From the NCBI RefSeq assembly GCF_003589595.1, contig NW_020653726.1, positions 12,305,780 to 12,369,779 of the forward strand: 64,000 nucleotides of DNA, given 5' to 3'. The DNA is from Hyposmocoma kahamanoa (Eukaryota; Arthropoda; Insecta; Lepidoptera; Cosmopterigidae). Of this stretch, positions 49,736-62,330 are shown piece by piece; the first letter of the stretch is position 1; each line of letters begins with the position of its first letter. The notes under the pieces were generated by a model. It did no database searches, was not told where the DNA came from, and saw only the letters and a program-made list of their open reading frames with translations. The position numbers were made by a program, and so were the translations under genes.

Positions 49736-51645
49736 TATCACTTCGACTATACAGATCAGATTCATTTTTCTCTAGATCACTGTCAAGAAATAACAAAAAA
49801 ATAAAGCTACCCAATATGACCCGTTACTTAGCACTCTGAGTGGCGCTTCCAAGGTTTGTCCGTATCCACGACTAAAATAGGCCAGGCAAAAAAATACTAA
49901 TGGATTTACAACAAACTAACATTATATTGAGTACATCATTACGACGAAGTATGACCTTCAAAAATTGTTTACTATCATAAAAACTGAAACAATCGAAAGT
50001 ACCATTTACAAAGAACGTTGATTATGTAACTTTCAAGTGCTCAAACGTAAAGGGACGGAATTTAGTGCCTGCATTCACGATTGAAAGTTTCAGGAAAGGG
50101 CTGGTGATAAAATTACGCCCAATTTATTCCCCAGTCCGGCCATTTAGTACAGCCGCGCACCGGTCAGGGACCCGTTCCGGAGATTTCAGTTAAATATTTG
50201 CCTCGCGCTAAAGCGTCTAGGTGAATATATTCATATGAATTTGTAAAACAGAGGACACAGAAATGAGGCCTACTTTGGTAACTAAGTTGTATTGTTTGAC
50301 TTTCATACCAAAATTTGTTGATAAGCTACTCATAGTAAGATTTAGACTCCATTGTTTAGAAATTGTGTTGGAAATTGAACTATTTTGACTTAAATATGGT
50401 TATATAATCATGAAAAGACTTCAAAAACATAAAACACTACGTAGTAGCAATATACAAGATGTCGTTACAAATGTGTACAATATAGGTACTTCCAATCGTA
50501 TTTCTACGAATAAGAAACGAAAACTTTTTGTTAAATGTTTTTCTCGTCTTTTTAACTTAGTAAATTCCACGAAGTGTAACGTATTTCGTATTTCTCCATT
50601 ACTACTTTCAAAATTTTTACAGTTGTTCATAAGGGCCAATCTTCTGGTGGCTGGTATACTACTTTTTCTATATTCGGAGGTAGTGCCCACTTAGTGACTC
50701 TATTTTTTCTGTTTATCCAGTGTCTTGATCTATCGATAACTATTTCAGAGATCTTAAGCCCGTCTACATGCTTCCTGAAAAGTATTTTTGCGTCAACAAT
50801 TGGTTCTCTTTAATGACTTACGGTTTTGATTGCGTTCCGTTTTCCCATTGATCTTCCGTCCGGATTGATTGTCCGGCGACTATAGCAAAGGATGTTTATC
50901 TAGAGTACGTTATCGAGCACTTTAATATCACAATCGCTGTCGCTTACCTACTTGATTGAGAAACCTGCATAAGGTACGGATGGTAAGGAAAACATGACTG
51001 CGATAAATACGAATTAAAAAAGAAATCTAATGCAAGGTATTACACAACTTTTGTATTCAACTTACTGATTTAGTTCTGTTTAAATAACAAAATAATATTA
51101 ATACCTCAAGTAACATGAAACCTTTACAATACAATTCATAACAAATAATTTTCACCTTCGAGCAATACCAATTCTAAGTAAGAAAATGTATTGTTTTCAA
51201 TTTTCATAATGTCGTACAATTACAGAACAATAGGATTATTTTGCTTTCAAAGGTGTTTGGTTTTTGGAAGGTATTTGTTGTTGGGATATAATTGTGATAC
51301 CGGTATAATTAAAGTTCAACATTAACTTTAATGGCCCATAGTTTTAAGGTCGGAATGTTGTGTGAGATTTAAATAATTTATTTCAACAGTACTAATAATA
51401 GTAATAATGTATTTCACGTAATGGTTCACGAAGAAATTATTTATGTAGTCACACCATCAGACCACTATCAAACTTAATGATTATCCAAATACATTGATTA
51501 TTATACAAATTTAAATAACATTGAAAGAATTATATTGGGTTCATTATTTTTAAAAAAGGTTAGGAGAAAATACATAATCGATAACAATACCTAAATGTTT
51601 CATAAAATCAATTGAATTAACTGAATCGACAAAATTGGGCAAACA
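49736..51645. other. Mostly AT-rich unique DNA
   Basis: No supported gene. 50050-50215 is richer in GC ('ccgcgcaccggtcagggacc') but not coding and not matched elsewhere. The 94-codon open frame at 50410-50694 is unrecognised. Confidence 0.45.
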
Positions 51646-52339
51646 CTTAGGCGATTACCACACTGCACCGCGCCCCGTAACGTAGCGCGGATCTGCGTTT
51701 TTTAACGTTGTACTGAAATACCTCAGTTTGTATGGAAAACACGCGCTGTCGAACACACTGACAACGCTTCTCCGCGCGCGGTTTTACCGCGGATCCGCGC
51801 GGAGGGGCGCGGCGAACCGCGAGTTATGGCACACTGCGCTCCGCTCTACCGCGCAGATTTTTAAGCTTAAGAACATGTTCAGTTTTCTACAATATATCTC
51901 GACGTCGTTAAATTTATATTTGCTATTGAAAATCGACCAAATTTATCTTCATATTTTCTTAAATCAAAAAATGAAGTTGAAATTATCCCTTTATCGATCT
52001 GATTCATAAAAAGGTATGTATCCAATATCTTCGGTGTCTTTTTATTTGAGTAAACAAAAACCGAATAGACAGCATAACTGTAGCGTCCTGAACGAGTTGC
52101 GTATTATTAACCATTCTTGTCAAAACAGGATCTCAGCTACATATACAATCACTACTAGTGTTACTGTATATATGTTAGTGTTAGTACTAGTACTTTAAGT
52201 GACGCGGGGCCGCTAGACCGCTGTCCCCGCGCAGATTAAACCGCGCGTTGGCGCAGACCTGCGTCTCCACCATCGCGTGCGTGATTCCGCGTCTCGCGCT
52301 TCGTCGCGGGGCGCGGTGCAGTGTGTTAATCGCCTTAAG
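51646..52339. mobile_element. GC-ended MITE with TTA(A)-type target and about 30-bp TIRs
   Basis: The left end from 51646 reads 'cttaggcgattaccacactg' and then 'caccgcgccccg'. The right end 52307-52339 in reverse complement reads 'cttaaggcgattaacacact' and 'gcaccgcgccccg'. The TTAA at the right (TTAG at the left) suggests a piggyBac-like target. The outer 200 bp on each side are very GC-rich with repeated 'ccgcgcagat'-type motifs; the centre is AT-rich. About 690 bp, no transposase. Confidence 0.75.
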
Positions 52340-53056
52340 CCTGAATGTGAAAGCGTGTCATGAAAGGCATCGATGCAATGAACAGAGTTATCATATTAAT
52401 TCCCGGCACATTCTACTAATGAATGTGTTACATCTAAGGCAGTACTAGAATTTGAAAAAGCGGATATGTTAGTAACATAACAACAGTACACTAGTTTTTG
52501 ATATGTCAAAAATAAAAAAATGAAATATTTATTTTATTTTTATTAATATGTATATATTTTTATTTCATATTTTGAAATAGATGACAAAATAATATATACA
52601 TATATAAACCTCCTAAGGGCCAGTGTACTTCAAAATGTACATAATATGTGAAGTGATTCAGCCCCAAATAATATTATTGTGTCCTGTGTTTTGGTCTGCA
52701 GGAAGAAATTTCTTATAGAAATAAGCAGTACCTTTTGTTTGTGTTTTCCGTTTTACCAAATATGATTTGTGTTTTCCTGTACAATAAATAATTAAATAAA
52801 TAAACAAATTATTCCTGTGATTACGTATACGCCCAGTATACATTATAATGAAAATATCGCGTTCATATTCAGCGTTATATATTCTTTATGACCGCAGGGT
52901 ATCCAGAAAAATACATTTTTCATGTAAAATTGAAAGCATGCTTGCTTGGAGCTGCATTTGAATGTACATTGGGCGTTTAGCGCTTTTCCCATTACACACG
53001 GAATTTAGGAAGTGTCATACTCAACATTTATTGGTGTAACCACATTTATATTGAAC
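52340..53056. other. AT-rich unique DNA
   Basis: No gene or repeat recognised, apart from TA-rich runs near 52545 and 52595. Confidence 0.45.
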
Positions 53057-53425
53057 TGATGCTGATGCTGATGCTGGTGCTGATGCTGATGATGATAATG
53101 ATGATGATGATGACGATGACGATGACGATGGTGATGGTGATGGTGATGGTGATGGTGATGGTGATGGTGATGGAGATGATGCTGATGCTGATGCTGATGC
53201 TGATGTTGATGATGATGATGATTATGATGATGATAGTGGTGGTGGTGGTGGTGGTGGTGGTGGTGGTGATGGTGATGATGATGATGATAAATTATAACAA
53301 TAGCAATAGCAATAGCAATAGCAATAGCAATAGCAATAGCAATAGCAATAGCAATAGCAATAGCAATAGCAATAGCAATAGCAATAGCAATACCAATAGC
53401 AATAGCAATAGCAATAACAGTAACA
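53057..53425. repeat. Compound microsatellite: (GATGCT)n, (GATGGT)n, (GGT)n, (AATAGC)n
   Basis: Successive blocks of related tri- and hexanucleotide repeats; the last is a nearly pure 'aatagc' array of about 20 units. Long open frames on both strands are artefacts of the repeat. Confidence 0.97.
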
Positions 53426-54021
53426 ATAATATTATATTCTTTCGAGTTGGTAAAAAAGGCTTAAATAATAATAATATAATAATAATAACGCACACTCAAC
53501 ACAGCCCCGCACTAGGGAAACACTGAATCGCGGGTGTTTACTAGTGCGTATTTGATTTCACCTGATAGAAAATGAGGATGTGTTCGATTCAACATATACA
53601 CTTAACCTAAATAATGTCTATTCACTCTCGCCCTGAAAAGCCTTTTTAGGGAATATTTCAGGCAGTTATCTAACATAAGCAATAAATTCAAATTCATTTA
53701 TTCTCTGACCTAACTGAGCTAAGTTAGTGGAAACGTGTAGTATAATTACAATACATTTAATTAAATTACATTATTATTATATATCCACGTGTAACACAGT
53801 AAACCTACGGAAAACAGCTGAGTTCATTCTTCCTGCTTTCATCCTCATGATACTATTGATGCTCCCACGCAATCGCAATATCTGTGACGCACTATTTTTG
53901 AACATGATTGCGTAAAAAATAAAGGTTTGAGCATTGAGTATAAGTAAGATATGACTACGTTTTTACCTATAACGTTTATTATTACATACTTAAGTAAATA
54001 ACAAATACAACTACTAATTAA
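53426..54021. other. AT-rich DNA with a trace of family F
   Basis: 'aataatgtctattcactctc' at about 53610 matches the end of family F on the minus strand; otherwise nothing recognised. Confidence 0.4.
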
Positions 54022-54220
54022 TTGCCTGGTCTCAAACTAGGGAATTCCCTATACTATGATTACCAGAGCAATGGAACTCACCCTGGGGCACTTCCCAGAA
54101 CGCACAGGTCAGAAGCCATTCCGAAAAGTTCATTTCTCGATTTAGTGTTATCAAGAATCGAACCCCGGAACCGCTTCATCCCGGGTTTACAGTATAAACC
54201 GTTGGGCCACCGAGGTCATT
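54022..54220 (-). repeat. Family N tRNA-headed SINE
   Basis: On the minus strand the head reads 'cggtggcccaacggtttata' (A-box-like), then 'ccggggttcgattcttga' (B box) and a body with 'cattgctctggtaatcatag' and 'gggaattccctagtttgaga'. Its pol III boxes are the best preserved of any repeat here after family C at 650. Confidence 0.7.
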
Positions 54221-54539
54221 AATTAAAATTAAAGGTACGGAATCCGAACAGAATACAGACACCTACCTACACATGATTATATATTCATATTGTCGCTACT
54301 ACATCAAATTAACCTGATGGATAAGGATTGACATTAGTCGAAACCTATTATATTCTGGCATACTAACTTCCTTCTATATACTTAAAAAAACAAGTGGGAC
54401 ATTACATTTCAAGGACTTGGCTTACTTACTACCCTATCTGAATGTTTATTCTATATCGATCAATCTTTGATAATGTACTGCTTTGATGTCATTAAGTTTG
54501 TCTATAAACACTATTTATAGTGATAATGTTTTAGTGTTG
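54221..54539. other. AT-rich unique DNA
   Basis: No gene or repeat recognised. Confidence 0.45.
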
Positions 54540-55555
54540 AGCAACACGCTCATACGTGGCGGTACGTAGAGGTGCTGAGAAATCTGTACAGCAAGACCAG
54601 GATGTCCATCCAAGTATAAAGCAACAAGACAAGACCCATCCAGTTGCAGAGGCGTGAGACAGGCAGATATTATCTCTCCGAAACTGTTCTCAAACGCCCT
54701 GGAGGACGTCTTCAAGACAGTTAATTAGACTGGATGGGGCATCAATGTCAATGGCGAAAATCTTACACATCTTCGCTTTGCCGACGACATCGTTATAATG
54801 GCAGAATCGCTGCAGGATCTGCAGAAAATGCTGAACAGCCTTAATGCTGCCTCATCAGCAGGTCAGTCTTCGCATGAATTTGGACAAGACTAAGGTATTG
54901 TTCAATGAGCTCGTCATCCCGGAGCCGATCTCGTTTAATGGCGAAACGCTCGAAGGTGTCCGAGAATATATCTACCTCGGGGCAAACCCTGCAACTGGGC
55001 AGAGACAAGTTCGAGCGTGAATTGGCTAGGAGAGTGCAGCTGGGTTGGGCAGCATTTAGGAATCTGCGTCATGTCTTCTCGTCGCCATTTCAGCAGAGCC
55101 TAAAGACCAGGGCTTACAACTAACGCGTCCTACCGGTCATGACTTACGGAGCCGAGATGTGGAATATGACTGTCAAACTGGCTCACAGACTACACGTCGC
55201 TCAGCGAGCTATGGAATTGTCTATGCGGGGTATCTCGTCAAGGAACAAAGTCCGGAACGAATTTATAAGACTAAAGTTGTGGACATCGTCCAGAAATGTA
55301 GCAAGCTGAAGTGGCATTAGGCTGGCCACATCTGTCGCAGAACCGATGAGTGATGGAGTAGACGGGTTCTCGAGTGGAGACCACGTCTATGCAAACGTAA
55401 CGTAGGACATCCCCTTGCAAGATGAACCGACGATCTGAAGAAGATCGCGGGTAGTGGTTGGATGCGGAAAACGGGTGATCGGGCACTACACTACGAGCGT
55501 ACACTTAGGAAGGCTTATGTCCAGCAGTGGACTGCAATAGGCTGATTAATTGATT
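54540..55555 (+). pseudogene. RTE-type LINE relic (second copy)
   Basis: Reads, across several frames and stops, 'YVEVLRNLYSKTRMSIQV', 'ISPKLFSNALEDVFKT', 'INVNGENLTHLRFADDIVIM' (FADD active site kept, 54771-54791) and 'AESLQDLQKML', followed by thumb and tail phrases, and ends 'gcagtggactgcaataggct' and 'gattaattgattg'. It is collinear with the relic at 30345-32242 and supplies the FADD segment lacking there. It is 5'-truncated in the RT and has many stops. Confidence 0.75.
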
Positions 55556-55984
55556 GACGCTCATAAAATGTTATGATACCCATTTTTTACTTTAAAAAAT
55601 AACTTCAATATTTAAAACAATGTTCTTACCGCTCTGCAAGTCATTGTGTGACTTCTGAATTAAAATTTTATAAAGCATTCTCTGAACCAAAAAAAAGATT
55701 ATAGTGATTCTAACCGATTAATTTCACAAAAAGGACACTGATTCTTAGGGTCCATTTATATTGCGGCGGAACGGTATTTTTGTAAAGATACTAATTCGTT
55801 CCTTTAACTATTTGTTAGGAATATTGTTTTATAAATGATAGTAGGTCACTGCATTTTGAATTCCTCTGAAGAACATGGACTTTCAAAACTATAACTAAGA
55901 TTCGTATCAATTAAGAGATGAACCAGAAATTAAAATTTTCGGTTACAATATTGATTTTATTTAATATGATAATGTTTTTACTTT
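55556..55984. other. AT-rich unique DNA
   Basis: No gene or repeat recognised. Confidence 0.45.
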
Positions 55985-56110
55985 AAAATACTCCACAACT
56001 TTGTTATTATTATTGATGCAAAGAAAAATTCCTTCATTCTGACTGGACTGGAGTCAGCGTCTGTTGCCACACCGGAGTTTATTTTGCCGCCAGCGCCACC
56101 TGTGAAAAAC
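55985..56110 (-). repeat. Family D-like fragment (tentative)
   Basis: 'tgcaaagaaaaattccttca' and 'ctgactggactggagtcag' parallel 4405-4460, with the same small hairpin. Confidence 0.35.
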
Positions 56111-56347
56111 TGTGTGTGATGTATTACCATGAAGTTTGTCTTTTTTTTCGCTATTTCATTGTTTGTCGCTCCCTCCGTGTCAGCCACATAAGTAAAATAT
56201 GGTAAAAAATCTATCTCTGTAATCTGTTGAAAAAGTGTAAAACAACAAAACAACATTTTAATCGAAAACCAGTGTTGTTTAAAAATATTAAAACGAAATA
56301 GAATTGCTTTGGGTATTATAGAGAAAATTCGTTAGAAAGCTCGTAAC

Positions 56348-56610
56348 TTTAAATTGCTTTTAGATACTCTGAACATAGAGAGACAAGGTGTCATCTATAG
56401 AATAACTAGTTCCTCTTTGATATGTTGTTATTACTCTACAATAATATTTAATAACATGTATAATGTATATTTAGAAACATGCTCAAGGGATACTTTGTGG
56501 CAGTTATCTTCGATCATGAACACTCTCAATCAGGGATTAAGCAATAATGTTCATTCATTACCTGTTCATACTAATTCACCTAATATCAAATTATTCCGTC
56601 GGCGATCAAT
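56348..56610 (+). repeat. Family H repeat, compact copy
   Basis: 'ctttaaattgcttttagata' to 'cgtcggcgatcaatttg'; it matches the two ends of 37258-38118 in reverse. At 'gttattactctacaataat' it has only a few repeat units where the other copy carries 400 bp of microsatellite. Confidence 0.65.
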
Positions 56611-57455
56611 TTGAGCTGTTAAACTTACTTAGCGTTTATAAATAAAGAAATCAATGAAATAATTAAGACTGTATAGTAATCAAATCTACTTTGTAAATAG
56701 CTGCTAAATCAATTGTCTAGTAATTCAGTATTGACCATCCAATTCACGCTTTATTTTCATACGTTAACTCAATACTTAATATGTTTATTGCATTCATATG
56801 GTATACATGTCTTAAATTTAAAATAATGCTACACATATTAGGGATAACAATAACAGCAGAGGTAGGCCGAAGTTTAAATTATTAATTAAAATTGTTATTT
56901 ATCAAATAATAATATTAAATCAAAAAATATGTCATGTAATAAGAAAGAAATACGTCATATGATGAGTACAACTATATATATATGCCAACGATCATCGTGT
57001 CATAAGACTACGTAAGATATTTTTATTAAATTGAACATATTATATAGAAACAATAACAGTGCCACCTTCACCGCACAGTTCGAGCTGTCAAACTGACTTA
57101 ATGTTTATAAATAAAGAATTTAATGAACAGTGACAATCAAGACTGTATAGTTATCAAAACTAATTCGTAAATAGCTGCTAAGTCAATTGTCTAGTAATAT
57201 TCAATATTGACCATCCAATTCACGCTTTATTTTCATATGTTAACACTGCCAATGATTATCGTGTCATAAAACTACGTCAGATATAATAAACACATTATAT
57301 AGAAACAATAACAGTGCCACCTTCACCGCACAGTTTGAGCTGTCAAACTGACTTAATGTTTATAAATATAGCAATTAATGAACAGTGACAGTCAAGACTG
57401 TATAGTGATCAAACCTAATTCGTAAATACCTGCTAAATCAATTGTCTAATAATTA
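56611..57455. repeat. Duplicated 255-bp unit
   Basis: 'gagctgtcaaactgacttaa' starts units at 57082 and 57337 (255 bp apart), and a diverged unit starts at 56613. Shared blocks include 'caagactgtatag', 'aatcaattgtctagtaat' and 'gaccatccaattcacgcttt'. The inter-unit part 'ttatcgtgtcataaaactac' (57255) matches 'atcatcgtgtcataagacta' (56990). Confidence 0.75.
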
Positions 57456-58586
57456 GAAAAGAACATGTAATTGAAAAACATATTGGTTAAGATTTATTAT
57501 TTTGTAATGCACACTACGTGAACAATAGTCTGCATTCTGATAACGTTTAAAATGATATCTGTCTTCGAAAAATGTTATGAGCTTTAGTTTTGCTAGCGGA
57601 AAGGAGATGTTTGTATTAGCAAAACATATATTAGAGGAAATTTGGAAATAATTAAAAGACGGTCTCAGAAAAACAACTTTTCAATCTTTACAAAACTGTA
57701 CTTGTACCTTAATTTTATATATTTACATAATACAATTAACTTACTTAAGTTTTGTTAAATTTATTTACATACCGCATAGGGTAAGATGTAGAACAATTTG
57801 AATTTTTGTAAGTAATAAATATTTACACGATACGATTTATGAAGTAAAGTTTTTTTTTTTGTTTAGAAATATTAAAGAGTCAACAAGAATATTCGTCCCA
57901 ACATTCGAACTTATTTGTATATAAAATATAATGAATCGTAGCAGCAAGGGAGTGGTTTGTAGAAATGGCTAACAAACAAACTGCAAAAGCATTTCAATCT
58001 CAACTGTAAAGGTACCTAAATGGATATCTGGATTGCCTCTCAGAGCTTCTTCGTAGACTTTCCTAACTATAATTACATTGACTCTCCTTTGAAGTGAAGT
58101 TTTTCTCAGATTTGCCTTGAGGTGAGGTCTCTTTACACGCCAAGGAACTGTTTTATTTGCGAATTGCAGAGTTTTCTTGTTCATTTAACCTTTACAACAA
58201 AAACAAAATATGTAACATAATTTGAACGCGTCGGGAAATATTTCTATGAGATATAATCGGAGCTATTTGCATGAGTGGGTCTGAAAAGCTATTTCTAAAG
58301 AATTAATTCCGGTACTATTATCGTACTTTTTTACTGTCGGCCGTGTATTTACTGTTTGGCGATTTTGAATAATGCCTCAAGATGGTCAGATATAATCATT
58401 ACTTATTAACGGTATTACTATAATACCTTTATTTCTTGTAAATTTTTCTTATGTTTCAACTAAATGTTAGCAAACCCTTATTCAAGAGGTTGATTTGGTG
58501 AAGAAATGATAATGAATACATATCTTGTGTTGAGAGGTGCTTAAGTGGTCAGAAGTGAAAAAAAAATATTTTTTTTTAAGATGTCA
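57456..58586. other. AT-rich unique DNA
   Basis: No supported gene. The open frame at 57969-58184 (minus) is Lys/Arg-rich and unrecognised. Confidence 0.45.
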
Positions 58587-58866
58587 ATGACGGGACGAAC
58601 AAGTCATATGTTCGGTGGTAAGCACTTCTGTCCATAGCAGTCGCACTGTCACTGAGAGCTTTAAATCGTAAAGATGTGAGGAGCACTATCACTTCGCCCG
58701 TCACATTGAGACCTAAATTGACGAGTCCCATCTGCCTGCAATTTCATCCTTACCCTTCCAAATCGGATCGCAGTAATGCTCGTTACTGCTTGGTGACAGA
58801 AATAGGTAAGATGGCAGTATTTTCCTGGACGAACTCTTTCACAAGGGGCTCTACTGGAATTAAGCT
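58587..58866 (+). repeat. Family A repeat, full length
   Basis: 'aatgacgggacgaacaagtc' to 'ctttcacaaggggctctact' with all blocks present. Confidence 0.85.
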
Positions 58867-59644
58867 ATTACTATTAATATTATGGTAACACAGTAGAAGA
58901 ATAATTTCAATGAAACGACTGTTCGAATCTGCTTTATGCGAAAGCACTTTAATTTCTAAATTACGTACGAGTATATCTGCGAAGGTTTAGTAGTAATAGT
59001 TCTCGCTAATGGTAAAAGAAAACCATTGCAACGAAACCTGAACGCTGTAAACAATTTACAACTCTTAGAAACCGTGTGTGTCCTTAATCAAAAGCATTTG
59101 GCCAGTATGGCCGACAATGGACAAAACCCTCTCGTTAAAAGAAATCCGTGTCTATTAGTGAGAAGTATAATGCTAGAATTATACAAACAAAGCAAGCAAT
59201 TACATTCGTATACATACACTGTCTTCGTCCGCACATTCTCTTGGGACTTTACTGTCCAGCAGTACAATAACTTTATTATATGAAAACATTAATATATTTA
59301 TTTTGTATTTAGTTTGCACTATTTAATTTACAATGTTTAATACAAATTACTTTATTTGACTGATATGTTAGATGTTTTTTTCTGTTGCGAAATAAAACTG
59401 TAACAACTGTTAATTGCCCGGTTTAATTGTATTTTCTTCGAACAATAATGTATTTATGTAACCAAACTTGCTTTGTTCCTTGATTGGAGTGAAACTCGAC
59501 ATTCATTAGCGAATTTACGTACGTTAGCGGTACAAGCCAATAATGCTTATGTTAGACGACATGTCACCCCACATTTTTAAAGTAGTATGTCAGTATGATG
59601 TTTAACATACATATTAAATGATTGCTAATGTTGTGCTCAACACC
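58867..59644. other. Unique DNA, no gene seen
   Basis: The 85-codon open frame at 59026-59283 has ordinary composition but no family resemblance or splice context that I can support. Confidence 0.4.
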
Positions 59645-60110
59645 TGCTATCATCATCTTATTTAAGAGCGAGACTCTTGTCGGTGTAGCCTTCTCCACTT
59701 CTCACGGTCATAGCCAGTTCTTTGACCTCTCTATAGCTGTTCAATTTGATCTTCTTTTTTTATTTTTCACTATACGCCGTTCTTGGTCTTCCTCTGTTTT
59801 TTTTCCCCTTCTATCCTTCCCTCAATTATCGCTCTCACAAATTCGTCATTACTCAACAAATGTCCAAACATATTCCCCCTTCTTCTCTCTATTGCATTCA
59901 AAACACTACTCTCCTTCCCAACCCTTTCTAAAACGTCCTCATTTGATCTCTTTTCAATCCATTTTATTATTTCCATTCGCCTCCATCACCACATTTCAAA
60001 TGACTCCAATCTCTCTCTGTCTTTGTTTGTAATTATCCATGTCTCGCATCCACACAGTGCGGTACTCCAGATGTAAGTTTTTAATGAATCTTTTTTTCAA
60101 CACCTGCTAA
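59645..60110 (-). mobile_element. LINE 3' fragment (RT C-terminus)
   Basis: On the minus strand 'MEIIKWIEKRSNEDVLERVG', 'LNAIERRRGNMFGHLLSNDE' and 'IIEGRIEGEKKQRK' read in one frame (59976-59770), the typical C-terminal region of insect LINE polymerases. 20640-20850 is a second fragment of the same family. The direct repeat 'caacacctgctat'/'caacacctgctaa' at 59638 and 60099 suggests a target duplication of about 12 bp around the copy. Confidence 0.65.
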
Positions 60111-60349
60111 GGAGCAAAATAACTTTAGTAACGTAATTACGTTGTTGTCCAACAATAAATTACTGCCCCAGTTTTTTATTGGTTGTTTTTTGTAAAAAAG
60201 GTGCCCAGGTTACGGTAAGCCAGAAACATAGTAAAATTAATCAATATCCACAGCCCAATTTCACACATTACTGGGTGGCTTGTTATTAAAGGCTTTCCAT
60301 AGTTTGTATGCAACATCTACCACGATACTGCACTAGTGTCACCCATGTT
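60111..60349. other. Unique DNA
   Basis: No gene or repeat recognised. Confidence 0.4.
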
Positions 60350-60655
60350 ACTAAGTGACGAAGCGAACAGGTCGTATGCCTGGTAGTAAGCGACACGCCT
60401 CCCCGTAGCAGTTGCAATACCACTCAGAGCTTTTTAAATCACAAAGACCTGAGGAGCACTGCCACTCCGCCTGTCACCTTGCACATGCATACATAAATTG
60501 ACAAATCCCATGTACCTGTAATTTTACCGGCACCCTTATCCTTCAAAACTGAAACGCAATGCGATTCACATTACTGCTTGGCGACAGAAAAAAGTAAGGT
60601 GGCAGTATTTTCCTGGACGAACTATTTTACAAGAAGCTCTATTGTTATTAGAAAT
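60350..60655 (+). repeat. Family A repeat, full length
   Basis: 'aagtgacgaagcgaacaggt' to 'attttacaagaagctctatt'; a small insertion 'acatgcatac' lies in the middle. Confidence 0.85.
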
Positions 60656-62184
60656 TTGCGAGGCGTGGCAATGATAAGAGGAGTAAGGTGACAACCGAAT
60701 AGTGACTAAGAAGCGGTCACAGAAACGTGGTAGATTCTTATTATTAACATTAAGACTCAATACAAAGGAAATTTCATTGACGTGACTAGACTCAAAAAGT
60801 GTCTCTTTCCATGCCAGGGCCACCGCTCTAACTCTTACGACTTTTGATGATGTACTTTACCTATCTCGCTGCACAACCACTGATGTTTTGCCATGAAAAT
60901 TACTATAGTAAATCATCATGATATTCAATAAATAAATATTACATTCAATACAGCAATACACCTCGTCAGCGGTAGATGTAAAAATACCTGGATTTGTGAG
61001 TAATTTCATAAGTTGCTAACATTTGCGTTGCTAATATTCGAACGAGTATTGTAAAGAGCAGCGGCAAGGCGTCCATATAACTCAATTCCTACCGGCTTGC
61101 CTAAAATTTTCCACGTATTATCAAAACATTATACGACACAGCGTCCGTACCCCACTACCCTAAAAACTTTACTCAAAACATTCATTAATAAACGTGTAAT
61201 AATAAGTAACCTGTCATTGATAATACGTAGCTTCCCGATGGATCTTATTAACCAATAACAGCACGAGTAATGCCGGTAATTTTTCGGCTTTCGTTTCATT
61301 CATAAAACCTACTCGCATCATCAAAATTCACTCACATGTTCGCAAAAGTCCGCTATCATACATTGGTGGAAATGGCTCGCAGGTAACCCGCTAATGACGG
61401 AGTTATGATCGAATATTCACTTAAATTTAAACCTTATGACCAGGGATCGGAATAGGTCGAGTTTTTTTTTACCTAAACTTCGAGGAACGTAGACGGAAAA
61501 TGGAGACTGCCTTACGATAATATTTTTTAGGTCCTGGACCTGTTCGGGATTAGGGAAATATCTTAAGTGCATTAAAAATTTACGTAATTGGGGTCAGGCA
61601 GGTACACTATATTTTTCTTAACTTTGCGATACAGTGTGTCGGATCAGCGATATTGCGAACATTGGATTGTTTTCACGATATCTCTCTAAAAAAATGCCAA
61701 TCGAGAGATCTTATTGTCCTAATTGAATATTCTCATATCACATTTTGCCATAAATCTAATACTAAACTAGGAAAAAAATAAAATGTGTATTTTTGTATGG
61801 AATCGTACCTTTAGTGCCTCATCGTTACAAAGTCTTAGTCGATCCAGTCTTGGAATCACTACAGACGTATTATTAGACCCATCTTGTATATATTTGCACA
61901 CTAAACGCGCGCCCAAATCTGCCTTATTACCTTCACTACTTATACGTGTCAGAAAATGTGCAATATAACGACATTAAAGTTATAGTGTTTTAGAGAAAGG
62001 GCGAAAGCGCCAATTCGAAAACTTTTTCAGGGAGCTACGTATGAGTGTTTTAGGTTTTAACGACTGTTTTAAAATATTTGCATCCTATCTTAAATTAAAG
62101 TTTAAAATTTAAACTTAATTAAAACCAAAATCGAATTGTAAACTAAAAAAAGAAAATCTCGTTAAAAATCAAAAACAAAGATTA
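60656..62184. other. AT-rich unique DNA
   Basis: No gene or repeat recognised. 61783-61968 is open for 61 codons without other support. Confidence 0.45.
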
Positions 62185-62189
62185 GCAAG

Positions 62190-62330
62190 AAGCACATAGT
62201 AAAATTCGTAAGGTTTGCTGGTTCGTTGCGTGGCTTAATAGGCAGAGCATCTGGCATGGATTGCCTGATTGCCTGGTTCGATTCCAGCCGAATCGAATTA
62301 TTTTTTCTAAGTTTAATAATAACAAAACAA
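62190..62330 (+). repeat. Family D tRNA-headed SINE-like repeat
   Basis: 'agcacatagtaaaattcgta' leads into 'tggcttaataggcagagcat' (A-box-like) and 'ctggttcgattccagccg' (B box), then 'attattttttctaag'. The closest partner is 15085-15240. Confidence 0.65.

Noticed and set aside
53059..53526. Long open frame of Met/Val/Asn/Ser repeats
   Set aside because: Microsatellite translation with no protein-like part.
54150..54220. tRNA gene on the minus strand
   Set aside because: Head of a SINE with a shared 130-bp body seen again at 22030.
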